Assembly: GCA_014728115.1 (NCBI GenBank) | Contig: WJME01000125.1 | Span: 1 to 64,000 of the forward strand | Direction of reading: 5' to 3' | Length of the DNA stretch: 64,000 nucleotides | Source: Candidatus Zhuqueibacterota bacterium | Lineage (GTDB): Bacteria; Zhuqueibacterota; Zhuqueibacteria; Residuimicrobiales; Oceaniaggregativiventaceae | In this document: in pieces, positions 50,393 to 59,840 of the stretch | Layout of the letters: each line of letters begins with the position of its first letter | How positions within the stretch are numbered: position 1 is the stretch's first letter | Program-made: the position numbers and the translations under genes | The notes under the pieces: generated by a model | Told to the model about the DNA's origin: nothing | The model's input: the letters and a program-made list of their open reading frames with translations, nothing else | Databases searched by the model: none

Positions 50393-51817
50393 CTATTGCG
50401 GCATGATGAGAATCTCGATTTTGCCGGTGCCGCTTTCCAGGGGCTGCATGGCCTTGCCGATGATGGTTCCCACACGGTGTTCTGTGGCTTTCATGGCATG
50501 TCCCGGAATGGTAGAGCTGGTCAAAAGATCGCCTCGCAGGATAGGTCCGTTTTCTGCAGAGACTTTACAGGGCACAATGCCGGTGATGGCCACGGGAATT
50601 TCGTTGTCCTGGCGATCCTGCATTGGATGCACGGATCCCACGAATCCGGGTTTGGTGGAATAGACCCCGATGAGGCGGGTCGAATAGGGATCTGTGCTTA
50701 CCGTGACGGCTCTGTCCTTATCCTGACTGATTACCATGACATCACCGGGCTCGAATCGGTTGGCGAGTCCGTCGGTTTCGATCAGTTCGGCAAAATCCGC
50801 TGCGCCCTGCCAGCCACCGTCGGCATAGGCTGTGCCGTTATTGGTGACTCTGAATTGCGGATTCGCATCGCTTCCTGCATAGATATAATCGCCCGAGATA
50901 TTTTCATAGATATGCAGGCCATGCATTCCGGCCTTGATCACGCGTAAGCCATCATGTCCTGCTTCTATGACCTGTATCCCATTGCCCTTCACTTTGTCAA
51001 CCATCAGGGCATCATAAACCGCACTCACGATTCTGATGCCACTGCCGTCTGCAGAGTAGACCTGCAGACCATTGCCTTTTGTATGAGCGACATCAAAGCC
51101 ATGACCTGCCGCTTCCTTGATATGTACCCCGTGAGTACCGGCATTTTCTACATGGATTCCCGCTTTACCCGACATTGGGATATGAATACTGTGATTGTTG
51201 TCGCTTTTGCCCTGCAGGCCGTAGCCATTGACGCTGTGACCATATAGACCTACTCCGTTGCCCTGATTGGACAGACTCAGGACCGAATTATTATCATTTA
51301 CTGTAGAGTTTTCAGGCGTATCTTTTTGCAAATAGTTTCCGGAACCACCCCCTCCGGAGGGCAGGACGCTCGCAGGAAATTTTCCGCTGCCGTCCAGTGG
51401 TAGCAGCGTGTTCGGGGCCGGAGTCGGATTTACCGGAAAACCGGCGATGCTGTTGGTTTCTTCTGCGCGTAGGGCATAAGGCACCGATGCCAGAAACATT
51501 CGGGGCTGTAATTCAGGATCATTTCCGACTTTGATCCCCAAAAAATAAGGTTCATTAAAAGGCAAATTCAGAGGATTATTGCTTCCCAGAATGACATGAA
51601 AGAGTCCGCCTCCGATGAATACCGGATCATGGACTTCGGTCCACAAAGGATTTCCCGGTTCATCATACAGAGTAAATGTAAGCTTATAGTTACCTTCCGC
51701 TACCGGCATTTCATCTGTCCCCAGCAGCACACCCTGATAAGTGATCTCGCGGGGTACCTGTGCCTGCAGAAAATAGCTGCAGCACAGTATGATGAATATC
51801 AATAAAATGCGTTTCAT
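50393..51817 (-). CDS. Secreted repeat protein, tail-spike/fibre-like with autoproteolytic-type C-terminus
   Basis: 474 residues from ATG 51817 (GAGGTG upstream; GTG 51823 is the alternative). Signal peptide KRILLIFIILCCSYFLQAQ. The N-terminal ~110 residues form a conserved beta domain (PREITYQGVLLGTDEMPVAEG). Around 190-320, short repeats such as GIHVENAGTHGVHIKEAAGHG and GIQVIEAGHDGLRVIKAG suggest a triple beta-helix or stacked beta fibre. The C-terminus (ADFAELIETDGLANRFEPGDVMVI ... LIGVYSTKPGF) resembles the autoproteolytic peptidase G2/tail-spike domain. Likely a surface fibre, possibly trimeric. Part of a two-gene unit with the next entry. Confidence 0.6.
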   Translation of the reverse strand: MKRILLIFIILCCSYFLQAQVPREITYQGVLLGTDEMPVAEGNYKLTFTLYDEPGNPLWTEVHDPVFIGGGLFHVILGSNNPLNLPFNEPYFLGIKVGNDPELQPRMFLASVPYALRAEETNSIAGFPVNPTPAPNTLLPLDGSGKFPASVLPSGGGGSGNYLQKDTPENSTVNDNNSVLSLSNQGNGVGLYGHSVNGYGLQGKSDNNHSIHIPMSGKAGIHVENAGTHGVHIKEAAGHGFDVAHTKGNGLQVYSADGSGIRIVSAVYDALMVDKVKGNGIQVIEAGHDGLRVIKAGMHGLHIYENISGDYIYAGSDANPQFRVTNNGTAYADGGWQGAADFAELIETDGLANRFEPGDVMVISQDKDRAVTVSTDPYSTRLIGVYSTKPGFVGSVHPMQDRQDNEIPVAITGIVPCKVSAENGPILRGDLLTSSTIPGHAMKATEHRVGTIIGKAMQPLESGTGKIEILIMPQ

Positions 51818-51845
51818 AATCACCTCGTTCGTTTGTTCAAGTGAC

Positions 51846-52460
51846 TTATTTTATAAACACCATAGAATTAACCGCTCGAAATAACGTGGACGGTGATGCT
51901 GTTGTTGCAGCTGTGATACGGTAAAAATAGGTACCAGAACTCACTATGGTGCCCTGGTCATCATGACCATTCCAGGTGATCGCGTTCAATCCAGCGGGGT
52001 GGGGTTGTTCGTTCATTAACAGTCGTACTCTTTGTCCGTAGAGATTGATGATTTCGAGGGTGACATTGCAGGGCTGGTTCAGAGAATAACGTATCGTGGT
52101 CGCCGGGTTGAATGGGTTGGGGTAATTTTGCTGCAGTTCGAATTCGACAGGCACGGGCTTATCAGGTTCATTGTCGATCCCAACGGGCATGGAACGCCGC
52201 ATCATCCAAAAGCCGCTTAACAAGAGATGGTTTGCTCCCTGGCAATCTCCTGTCACAGATTGACCGGCGGTCGCATATTCATAGTGACTGCCGTTTGACC
52301 CGATCACCGCACCGGAACCGATCACACTTGGACCCAGCATATGATTGGTTTGCAAGGGCGCGGAATTTTCCGATTCACCGGGTGTGCCGGACTTGCTCAA
52401 TGTAAAAGTCAAAAACAGTACCAACAATACCGGAAAAAACCATATTGTGTCTGATTTCAT
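51846..52460 (-). CDS. Small secreted protein with sorting domain
   Basis: 204 residues. Signal segment (IWFFPVLLVLFLTFTLS), then a short GSGAVIGSNGSHYEYATAGQ region seen in many exported proteins of this superphylum. A sorting domain begins QQNYPNPFNPATTIRYSL and ends NSMVFIK (~115-204). No catalytic domain exists. It lies 28 bp upstream of the fibre-like gene on the same strand, so they may build one surface structure. Confidence 0.75.
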   Translation of the reverse strand: MKSDTIWFFPVLLVLFLTFTLSKSGTPGESENSAPLQTNHMLGPSVIGSGAVIGSNGSHYEYATAGQSVTGDCQGANHLLLSGFWMMRRSMPVGIDNEPDKPVPVEFELQQNYPNPFNPATTIRYSLNQPCNVTLEIINLYGQRVRLLMNEQPHPAGLNAITWNGHDDQGTIVSSGTYFYRITAATTASPSTLFRAVNSMVFIK

Positions 52461-53031
52461 CTTGTCTCACCTCCTTTCCTGTTCTCGATTATGACCTATC
52501 TATTTTGCAAATAGACAGAATTTTCCTATCGAATACAGCGAATGGTTAAACAGATGTAAACAAGGAACAGGTCTATTGCGGCGTCCAGGGTCGTGTTTCG
52601 ATGACCGGTCAGGCTCTGAAGAAATTCAGGGGATGATAGTAGAGGTTTTGATCATTGTAGGCAGTGTACGATCCCCGCTTTTATATTTATAAGAGATTTT
52701 TATTAAAGATGCAAGTCTTTTTGTATATAAATATTATTATTTTTAGATGTATGCAAAGGATGTGCGCAGAGTCCGCAAAAAAACTCAGAGGCCGCTTGGA
52801 CGATACAACAGTAAACCACAGGAAGATTTCTCCTGGTTACGCTTTTCGACCGCTAATAAACGCCAATGAACACAAATAAAGCACGCGCCAGGATGCACAA
52901 CGGTCGGGTATTTATTGGAAAAAAACTGCAAATTTATCTTGAATTAGAGCAAATAAAGCGAATTGGCGTTTATTTGCGTTCATTCGCGGTTCCGGTTCGA
53001 CCGCGAATGAACGCAAATGCAAAGAGTTGAC
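52461..53031. other. Intergenic region with nested inverted repeats
   Basis: 570 bp. ATTTGCGTTCATTCGCGGT (52972-52990) and ACCGCGAATGAACGCAAAT (53000-53018) are a perfect 19-bp inverted repeat with a 9-nt loop, 14 bp after the stop of the GH67-like gene. An outer pair, ATAAACGCCAAT (~52856) and ATTGGCGTTTAT, gives 12 further matched bases. The hairpin may act as a terminator but also belongs to a dispersed repeat type (compare 61.1 kb). The short ORFs here look spurious. Confidence 0.7.
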
Positions 53032-55392
53032 CTATCGTTTGATCAACCACACATCCGACACGTGCGAATAGTCGCGCCAGTTGAGATGCGACTCTTCCGG
53101 CTGGTCAAAGGTCAGCCGCATCTTGCCATCCCGGGTGATATGTTTGGGAATGACAAACTCTTTGAATTCGCCGATGCCTTTCTCATATTTGATCGGTTCC
53201 AGCCGCTCACCATCCACCCGCACCAGGGCATCACCATAGCCGCTGACGCGTAACAGATACCGGCCTTTGAAATCGAGGTTCTCGTATTCCAGTACCGGAT
53301 CGGTCTGAAAGAGCTGGGACGACAGGCGCTTGCGGCTAAAACCACCGTCCCACCAGGCCACATCTGTGGCATCATAAGAGGTGGTCAGTACGCGCGGACC
53401 CGTTTCAATGTTGGAGACATTGTCATAATAGCTGCCTTTACCCGGATTCTCCCAGGTGCGGATCACCTTCAGTCTGGATATCCTGTCCTCCTCGTTCTCC
53501 ATCTGCCGGATGTTGGCAAATTCGTCTTGCAGCCACCAGCGGTTGTTCAGTGGATGATCGACAAAATCGAGGATACAGCCACGCTGGGCGCTGGAAGCCT
53601 GGTATTTTTCCACACTGGTCTGCAAACCACAGGAGCGGAACAGCTCGTCGCAATAATGCACAATCTGGGCGCGCAGGTCCCGGGCGACAGGGGTGGTATC
53701 CGCTTTGTTGACGATGTCCAGAGCTATGGTCATGGCTTTATCACTGCCAAGGGTTTTGGCCTGTGCGAGGATATTGTTTGCCTGTGTCTCCAGCCCGGTT
53801 TCATAGATCTTGCGGCGGCGTTGATAGGTGTCGTAATAGGCGCGCAGCACCAGCATCTGCCAGCGCCAGTTATTGCTTAGCTGTGGATTTTCTTTTTCGA
53901 GATCCTGCCAAAAATCCAGGGTCATCTCGATCGCACCGTTCTGCCTGATGGGTCCGATCCAGTTCTGTTCCAGCGCAAAAATACCGTCGGCTGCGGATTC
54001 GGCCAGATCCGGACCGAAAAAGAAACGGCAATATTTGGTCATGATCTCGCGCACCGGCTTTTGAAGATCCCAGCCGCGCATGCTCCAGACGACCTTGTTG
54101 ACGTCGTCATGGCAGCCATCTGAATAGGCCACAAAGCCGTCAGTAAACGGGGCATAGGTGCCGTGGATCTGTGCATAATAATTGGGCTGCGGATTGATCC
54201 CTTCGCGTCCGATGGTGAGCGCATAAGCCTGATCGAAATTCAGAGCCGGATAATCGCAACGGACATTATGCGTGATATCCGGATAATGACGGTGTCTGTA
54301 TTTATCCGCCAGCCGGTGGCGGGTGTCCGCGACAAGCGGACTACTGGGTCCGGAGACCACGCCCATGAGCCAGTCCGGTTCATGCTCTTCCAGATAGGTA
54401 TAAAAATAGTCGATCTGCTCGGCACTGAAGCCCTGCAAAGAGATCCAGATGCCGGCCTCGGGATGGTATTTGACCAGCCGCTCGTGCAGATCTTTGAGAA
54501 AGGGCATGACGAGACGGGGATGATTGTGTCCCGGATCGCCGCCCGGGAAAAAGATATGGTCTAGTCTCGGCGTCGATTTGTAAAACTGTTCATGGGTGTC
54601 CAGCATGGCCTGACGTTTTTCGGTCTCTCTCAGATCGAATGTGGCCGGGGTCCATACCCAGTAATCGAGATCATAGGCTTGACAGATCTTGCTGATCTCG
54701 ATGTTCATCTCTTGTCGCGAGATGGGCATCAGTTCGCTGTCATTGCCTTTGCCGAAGGGAATATTTTCAACGGCATTGGTTCCGAACAGGGCCAGTTCGC
54801 GGATATACTGATCGTATTGTTCCACATCCCAGGCATCATAAGAGTTGGCGGTGTTGCGATACCCGAGCTGGTGACCGCGAACAGACTGTTCCGGGGCAGT
54901 GGCGATGTCGAGAGCCTGATTCAATACAACGCTGTTTTCTGACATGTTGACATGACGCAGGAGATGGCCAACGCCATAGACCGTTGCCCGGTCATCTGCC
55001 CCGATGATCCAGATAACGGGAGGGGTTGCATCGCTCTGTGTGACGATTCTGTATCCCTCGGGCCGGTTTTCCGGCAAATCCTTACCCTCTCCAAGGGGTA
55101 CGGTCCGGCCTGCCAGCTCTTTGTCTTTTGAGAGAACAATCGCTAGGGTGGGACCAGAGTCGTTCCACTGTTCAGCATGGCGCCATTCTAGGGCGGTTCG
55201 CCTGGCCACTTCTTCCTGTAAAATGTCGATAACGCTTTCCCGGACAGGCGATTCGATACTCGATGAGATGAGGATATCGGATCGACTGAGATCCATGGGT
55301 GCGGATAATACAAACGAAAATAACATCATGATCAATAGAATTGTTTTTCGCAAATCCATTCCTTTCGTCTTGTGCTGATTTTTCTTTATCAT
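53032..55392 (-). CDS. Secreted GH67/GH20-like glycoside hydrolase (alpha-glucuronidase-like)
   Basis: 786 residues; a hydrophobic signal segment is TILLIMMLFSFVLSAP. ATG 55392 is used because the AAAGGA before ATG 55359 has no spacing, but the latter cannot be excluded. The N-terminal ~150 residues resemble the alpha/beta domain preceding GH67/GH20 barrels (PEGYRIVTQSDATPPVIWIIGADDRATVYGVGHLL). A TIM barrel follows (SVRGHQLGYRNTANSYDAWDVEQYDQYIRELALFGTNAVENIP; WVWTPATFDLRE; FPGGDPGHNHPRLV; SDGCHDDVNKVVWS). The C-terminus has a small beta domain. The likely reaction is removal of glucuronic acid or hexosamine side groups; the family is not certain. Confidence 0.65.
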   Translation of the reverse strand: MIKKNQHKTKGMDLRKTILLIMMLFSFVLSAPMDLSRSDILISSSIESPVRESVIDILQEEVARRTALEWRHAEQWNDSGPTLAIVLSKDKELAGRTVPLGEGKDLPENRPEGYRIVTQSDATPPVIWIIGADDRATVYGVGHLLRHVNMSENSVVLNQALDIATAPEQSVRGHQLGYRNTANSYDAWDVEQYDQYIRELALFGTNAVENIPFGKGNDSELMPISRQEMNIEISKICQAYDLDYWVWTPATFDLRETEKRQAMLDTHEQFYKSTPRLDHIFFPGGDPGHNHPRLVMPFLKDLHERLVKYHPEAGIWISLQGFSAEQIDYFYTYLEEHEPDWLMGVVSGPSSPLVADTRHRLADKYRHRHYPDITHNVRCDYPALNFDQAYALTIGREGINPQPNYYAQIHGTYAPFTDGFVAYSDGCHDDVNKVVWSMRGWDLQKPVREIMTKYCRFFFGPDLAESAADGIFALEQNWIGPIRQNGAIEMTLDFWQDLEKENPQLSNNWRWQMLVLRAYYDTYQRRRKIYETGLETQANNILAQAKTLGSDKAMTIALDIVNKADTTPVARDLRAQIVHYCDELFRSCGLQTSVEKYQASSAQRGCILDFVDHPLNNRWWLQDEFANIRQMENEEDRISRLKVIRTWENPGKGSYYDNVSNIETGPRVLTTSYDATDVAWWDGGFSRKRLSSQLFQTDPVLEYENLDFKGRYLLRVSGYGDALVRVDGERLEPIKYEKGIGEFKEFVIPKHITRDGKMRLTFDQPEESHLNWRDYSHVSDVWLIKR

Positions 55393-55430
55393 AACAGATC
55401 TTCACGCAAATATAAAATTAACATACGAGA

Positions 55431-55487
55431 CGCCAGGCCACCAAGAAAAAAATCAGAAATTTTCTTGGTGGCTTTTATTCCTGGCGC
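55431..55487 (-). terminator. Long hairpin between sulfatase and GH67-like genes
   Basis: GCCACCAAGAAAA/TTTTCTTGGTGGC (13 bp, 55437-55449 with 55460-55472), extended by an outer CGCCAGG/CCTGGCG pair. It lies 20 bp after the sulfatase stop on the minus strand. There is no U tract, but the stem is long. Confidence 0.7.
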
Positions 55488-55507
55488 GAGAACAATCTCT
55501 TTATTTG

Positions 55508-57295
55508 CTAACTCACCCTTTTCACATCCGCCTGCCAGGGGCCTTTTTGTACCGATCCGAGTTCGAGTGTGGCTTTGAGGGAGGTGTCTCCCTTGACCAA
55601 AAGCAGATTTTTAAACACCAGTTCGGTTTGATCCCGGGTGATGGCCTGTTTCCATTCATTGTTGCCGATTCGCAGTATGGCCTGACCATCTTTTTGTTCG
55701 GAATGAAATCTCAACACCACATCATAGGTGCCCGACTCGGCGACATAGATCAGCCAGTGGCCATTGGAATCCTCGGCCCAGGGCCGGCCCTTGTCGTGCC
55801 GCCAGTCTTGTCTGGTCAAAGTAACCGGATTTTCATGCGGGGTGCCCACATGGATGCGCGGGGGGGCATAGTTGTCCGGTCGCGTGCTGCTGACCTCCTC
55901 GAACCACACCTCATAGGCCTTTTTCAGTTCTTGGACTTTATCCGGGTGTTGACCGGCGACATTGTTCATTTCATAGGGATCGTTTTGCATGTCATAGAGT
56001 TCGAATTGCGGGTCGCCCTCGAATGTCTCTTTGCCAAAGCCACTGTCGTGCAGCAGTTTCCAGCGTTGGCTGCGGATGGCAAAATTGTGAAATTTTACCG
56101 GTTGGTCCCCGCGGTGCGCCTGGATGACAATGGTACGATCCGGCCAGTCTACAGATTCGCCTTTGAGCAGAGCCCAAAAGCTCCTGCCATCCAGTTTGAG
56201 CGATTCCGGGATGCTCAGTTTGCAGGCCTCCATGACCGTAGGCAGGATATCGATATGCGCCACCACGCGGTCGTTCTGATGTCCGGCTTGCAGGACAGTG
56301 GGCCAGTGTGCGAACAGGGGAGAGCGGATCCCGCCTTCATAGACCGAAGCTTTGGCACCTTTGAATCCGGATACAAAGCGCCGGCCCTGCGGACCATTGT
56401 CCACCATGAACAGGACCAGGGTATTATCGGTGAGTTGCAGCTCGTTCAGTCGTTGCATCAGACGGCCTACATTTTGATCGATATTGGTGATCATGGCATA
56501 GAGCCGGGCCATGCGGTCCTGGTTGACCTCATGGCTGAGGGGATGGCCTTGATCCTGCGGAAACTGGTCGTTGCTCAGATCCATGGCTTTATAGTGTTCA
56601 TATAGCTCTTGTGGCACATCATGCAGTGGCGTGTGAGGAGCATTGGTGGGCAAATAGATGAAAAACGGTTGTTGTGGTCTGACGTTCTCCATCCATTGCA
56701 TGGCCTGATCGAAATAAATATCCGTGCAATAGCCCTGCATCTGTTTGGCCTCGCCATTGTGAAAGAGGATGGGATCGGTATATTTGTCTTCACCGCCCGG
56801 CGGATCCGAAGGTTGTCCAATGCCTCCGCCGCGGTGCACCAGCACCTCGTCAAAGCCCTGTTCCTGCGGTCGCATGGGATACGAATCTCCGAGATGCCAT
56901 TTTCCGAAAATGCCGGTGGCATAGCCGTTTTCATTGAGCAATTCGGCCAGGGTCACCTCTTCCGGCTCCATCATGGCACGGCCGATATAGGTATCGATGG
57001 CCCGGGTACGATAGTTGTATCGGCCGGTCATCAGACAGGCTCGGGTGGGTGCGCAGACCGGACTCACATAGTACTGAGTCATCTCGGCGCTCTCTTTGGC
57101 CAGCGCGTCCAGGTGGGGTGTTTTGATCACCGGATTGCCTTTGACACCCAGATCGCCATAACCCTGGTCGTCGGTGATGATGAGGATGACATTGGGCCGT
57201 TCGATCGACTCTTTGCGGCAGCCCATGGACAGTGGAAGGGAGGACGCAGCCGCGCCCATGGCCGCGGTTTTTAAAAATGCACGTCTTGAGATCAT
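55508..57295 (-). CDS. Tat-exported arylsulfatase-type sulfatase
   Basis: 595 residues with a Tat leader (SRRAFLKTAAMGAAASSLPLS). The formylglycine motif is CAPTRACLMTGR (Cys ~81), of the CxPxR type that an anaerobic or aerobic maturase converts. Metal ligands lie in VILIITDDQGYGDLG and in GKWHLG and MVDNGPQG. A C-terminal ~130-residue beta extension (APPRIHVGTPHENPVTLTRQDW...) is accessory. It cleaves sulfate esters, probably from a sulfated polysaccharide. AAGGAG is at good spacing. No maturase is seen in the window. Confidence 0.93.
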   Translation of the reverse strand: MISRRAFLKTAAMGAAASSLPLSMGCRKESIERPNVILIITDDQGYGDLGVKGNPVIKTPHLDALAKESAEMTQYYVSPVCAPTRACLMTGRYNYRTRAIDTYIGRAMMEPEEVTLAELLNENGYATGIFGKWHLGDSYPMRPQEQGFDEVLVHRGGGIGQPSDPPGGEDKYTDPILFHNGEAKQMQGYCTDIYFDQAMQWMENVRPQQPFFIYLPTNAPHTPLHDVPQELYEHYKAMDLSNDQFPQDQGHPLSHEVNQDRMARLYAMITNIDQNVGRLMQRLNELQLTDNTLVLFMVDNGPQGRRFVSGFKGAKASVYEGGIRSPLFAHWPTVLQAGHQNDRVVAHIDILPTVMEACKLSIPESLKLDGRSFWALLKGESVDWPDRTIVIQAHRGDQPVKFHNFAIRSQRWKLLHDSGFGKETFEGDPQFELYDMQNDPYEMNNVAGQHPDKVQELKKAYEVWFEEVSSTRPDNYAPPRIHVGTPHENPVTLTRQDWRHDKGRPWAEDSNGHWLIYVAESGTYDVVLRFHSEQKDGQAILRIGNNEWKQAITRDQTELVFKNLLLVKGDTSLKATLELGSVQKGPWQADVKRVS

Positions 57296-57587
57296 GATCA
57301 GGCTCCTTGGAGGGGGTTTATCAGTTTATAAGATGGACTCAACGTTAAGGCGCATGTGGGTGTAAGGTAGCGCCGAGATTGAAATATTGGGTCATGAACA
57401 ACTGTATATTTACTCGTCTCTATAAATTTTAATTTGTGTTTGGCAAAGATGGGTGTCGTTTTTTATTGATACGGGTTTTGGAGGAAATTTGCAAATAAAA
57501 AATCAAGATAATTGTCATCATGCTCTTTTTCCTTTTTTGGTGTTTTGGAAATTAGATCATGGGATAGAATTATTGGGTCATATGATA
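57296..57587. other. Gene-free AT-rich stretch
   Basis: About 290 bp between the sulfatase start and the LVIVD gene stop. It is AT-rich, without a convincing ORF or repeat. It probably holds the sulfatase promoter. Confidence 0.4.
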
Positions 57588-59717
57588 CTATTTGATTAAT
57601 AACATTTTTTTTCGTAAAACTTTAACGGGGGTACGCATTTCATAAAAATAGATACCACTCCCCAGAGTTCGATTTTCATAAAGTATCTCGTATGTTCCTT
57701 TCGATTGAAATTCATCAACCAGGTATTCAACAGGTCGTCCTAAAATATCAAATACACTCAACCGTACTTTTTGTGATTGATTTAAGGTGTATCGGATGGT
57801 AGTAGTTGAATTATAGGGATTTGGGTAATTTTGTTCTAGACTAAAAGAAATGGGGGATTGTGTCTGCACAGCTATATCTGTAATGTGGTCGATTCTATAT
57901 ACGAGTAAACCCATGGAAGATGTCGATATGAACATCATACCGTTAAAGATTTCAATGTCATAACAAGAATTTGCAACATCACAGGAGGTGATAATTTGAG
58001 GGTTTCCCGGATTAGATATATCAATTAAGAATATTCCGTTATTGTCTAATGTGATAACTATTGCAATATTGTTATTTAATTTTATTCTGAATGCCTTTTT
58101 TATCTGATCATATTTCCCTACTTCTTTAAGGGTAAATGGATCGTTAATATCCAGAATGCGCATTCCGGAATTAAAAGAAACAGTAAATATTAAATTTTCT
58201 TTAATGGCGATATCTTCTACTGGCTCCATATCATAACTGCTTATTATTGACATGTTCTTAGGGTCATTGACGTTTACCGAATATAACCCCATACGTCCGG
58301 AGGCTACAAGTGCCAGACTATCATGTAAAATAAAATTACCAAGAGAAATTGGAATTTCTTGCATACCAAGTATTTTCAAATTTTTCTGATCATGGACATC
58401 AAAAGCAACTAACCCACGTGTATTTATAGTCACATACAGGATGCTATCCCTCACTGCGAATTCGTATACATCATCTGAGCCCCTTGATCGTATAAACTTG
58501 CCGATTTGTTGGGGGTAAAGTGGATTGTTGATGTCAAAAAGGAAAAAACCCTGTGATTGATCAGCAACGATTGCCAAATTCTCATGGATATGAATATTTG
58601 TTGCAATACCAGGAATATCATAGATAGTGAGTAATTCTTGTTTGGTAGGACTATGAATATCATATACATATACACCTGCTTGGTGAGCTGCCAGGTAAAG
58701 CAAACCATCATGAATTACAAAATTTTTGCCAAAACCAGGAATTTGGTATGTTTCGAATATTTGAATATCTTTGGGATTTTTCATTTTTATTTTATGCAAG
58801 CCATACCACTCGTCCGCAATAAATATATTGTCCTCATTAACCGACATATCTATTCCATTGCCAGGTATTTCAACCGATCCTAATACAGCGGGTCTTTGCG
58901 GATTATGTAAATCGAGAACGTACAAACCATAGGGCCTTGTCTCTACTACATATGCGATTTTTCCTTTGATAGCGAATGTATTTACTTTTTCAATTACTCG
59001 ATAATTACTTATATATTCAGGAGATGCTGGATTGTTTGTGTCAAATATGATAATTCCATTTAATGGGTCCAAAAGATAAAGAATATTATCCAAATAAATG
59101 ACCTTCTTAGCAGAATACTCCACAGGTAAATGGCCGATTTGTTGAATTTTCTTAGGATCACTGGTATCGAGGATTTGAATTCCTTCCTGATCATCTGCAA
59201 CGTAGGCATAGTTTTCATGCAGGGCCACATCAAGTGCACTACCAGGTGTGTCAAATTCACCAATTTTTATCGGATGTGCAGGATTTTTTATATTCAGAAT
59301 GACAAGACCACCCCGGTAGCCATCAGCGATATAGGCCAGCGTGTCTTGGAGAGCCATATCATAGGCAAGCCCATCAGTATCGAAATGACCAATTTCTCGT
59401 GGATTCAGCGGATCTATCAAATCAATTATTCTGAGTCCTGCACCAAAGGCAGCAACGTAAGCATAGTGGCCTTGAACCTTGATCCCTTCCACTTGATCCG
59501 GTAAAGTAATCGAAGCTATTCGTTTGGCACGACATGTATCTGAAAATTCCAATATAGTAAGATTTGATCCTGCACCGATAAGAATATGAGACCCATAATT
59601 TTCCACAACCTTACATTTTATATCAATCGCTCCTAAAAGCTTACATCTTATATCTTCATTAGCGTATAGTGAATAAAAACAACATAATCCAATGTATACT
59701 ATCATCATACGTTTCAT
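57588..59717 (-). CDS. Secreted LVIVD-repeat protein with sorting domain
   Basis: 709 residues from ATG 59717. The signal segment is MMIVYIGLCCFYSLYAN. The body is at least a dozen ~40-residue LVIVD repeats (AYVAAFGAGLRIIDLIDPLNP, AYIADGYRGGLVILNIKNPAHP, AYVADDQEGIQILDTSDPKKI), each a propeller blade. A sorting domain (EQNYPNPYNSTTTIRYTL to KKMLLIK) closes it. A surface propeller for adhesion or ligand binding is likely. The gene is clearly more AT-rich than its neighbours. Confidence 0.87.
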   Translation of the reverse strand: MKRMMIVYIGLCCFYSLYANEDIRCKLLGAIDIKCKVVENYGSHILIGAGSNLTILEFSDTCRAKRIASITLPDQVEGIKVQGHYAYVAAFGAGLRIIDLIDPLNPREIGHFDTDGLAYDMALQDTLAYIADGYRGGLVILNIKNPAHPIKIGEFDTPGSALDVALHENYAYVADDQEGIQILDTSDPKKIQQIGHLPVEYSAKKVIYLDNILYLLDPLNGIIIFDTNNPASPEYISNYRVIEKVNTFAIKGKIAYVVETRPYGLYVLDLHNPQRPAVLGSVEIPGNGIDMSVNEDNIFIADEWYGLHKIKMKNPKDIQIFETYQIPGFGKNFVIHDGLLYLAAHQAGVYVYDIHSPTKQELLTIYDIPGIATNIHIHENLAIVADQSQGFFLFDINNPLYPQQIGKFIRSRGSDDVYEFAVRDSILYVTINTRGLVAFDVHDQKNLKILGMQEIPISLGNFILHDSLALVASGRMGLYSVNVNDPKNMSIISSYDMEPVEDIAIKENLIFTVSFNSGMRILDINDPFTLKEVGKYDQIKKAFRIKLNNNIAIVITLDNNGIFLIDISNPGNPQIITSCDVANSCYDIEIFNGMMFISTSSMGLLVYRIDHITDIAVQTQSPISFSLEQNYPNPYNSTTTIRYTLNQSQKVRLSVFDILGRPVEYLVDEFQSKGTYEILYENRTLGSGIYFYEMRTPVKVLRKKMLLIK

Positions 59718-59840
59718 ATATCTGAGGTGCTCCTCATCCAAAAGATCGAAAAGTTAGGAATATAATGGGTGTTGTTGGCTGTATCACTCGAAAGTATAGG
59801 AACTCTGCTTTTAAAAACCAAGACTGTTTTTGAAAAAATT

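Noticed and set aside
52664-52879. 71-residue + strand ORF in the intergenic region
   Set aside because: No ribosome site or domain and it includes repeat sequence.
55505-56605. 366-residue + strand ORF
   Set aside because: Antisense to the sulfatase; its composition is that of a reverse-complement shadow.
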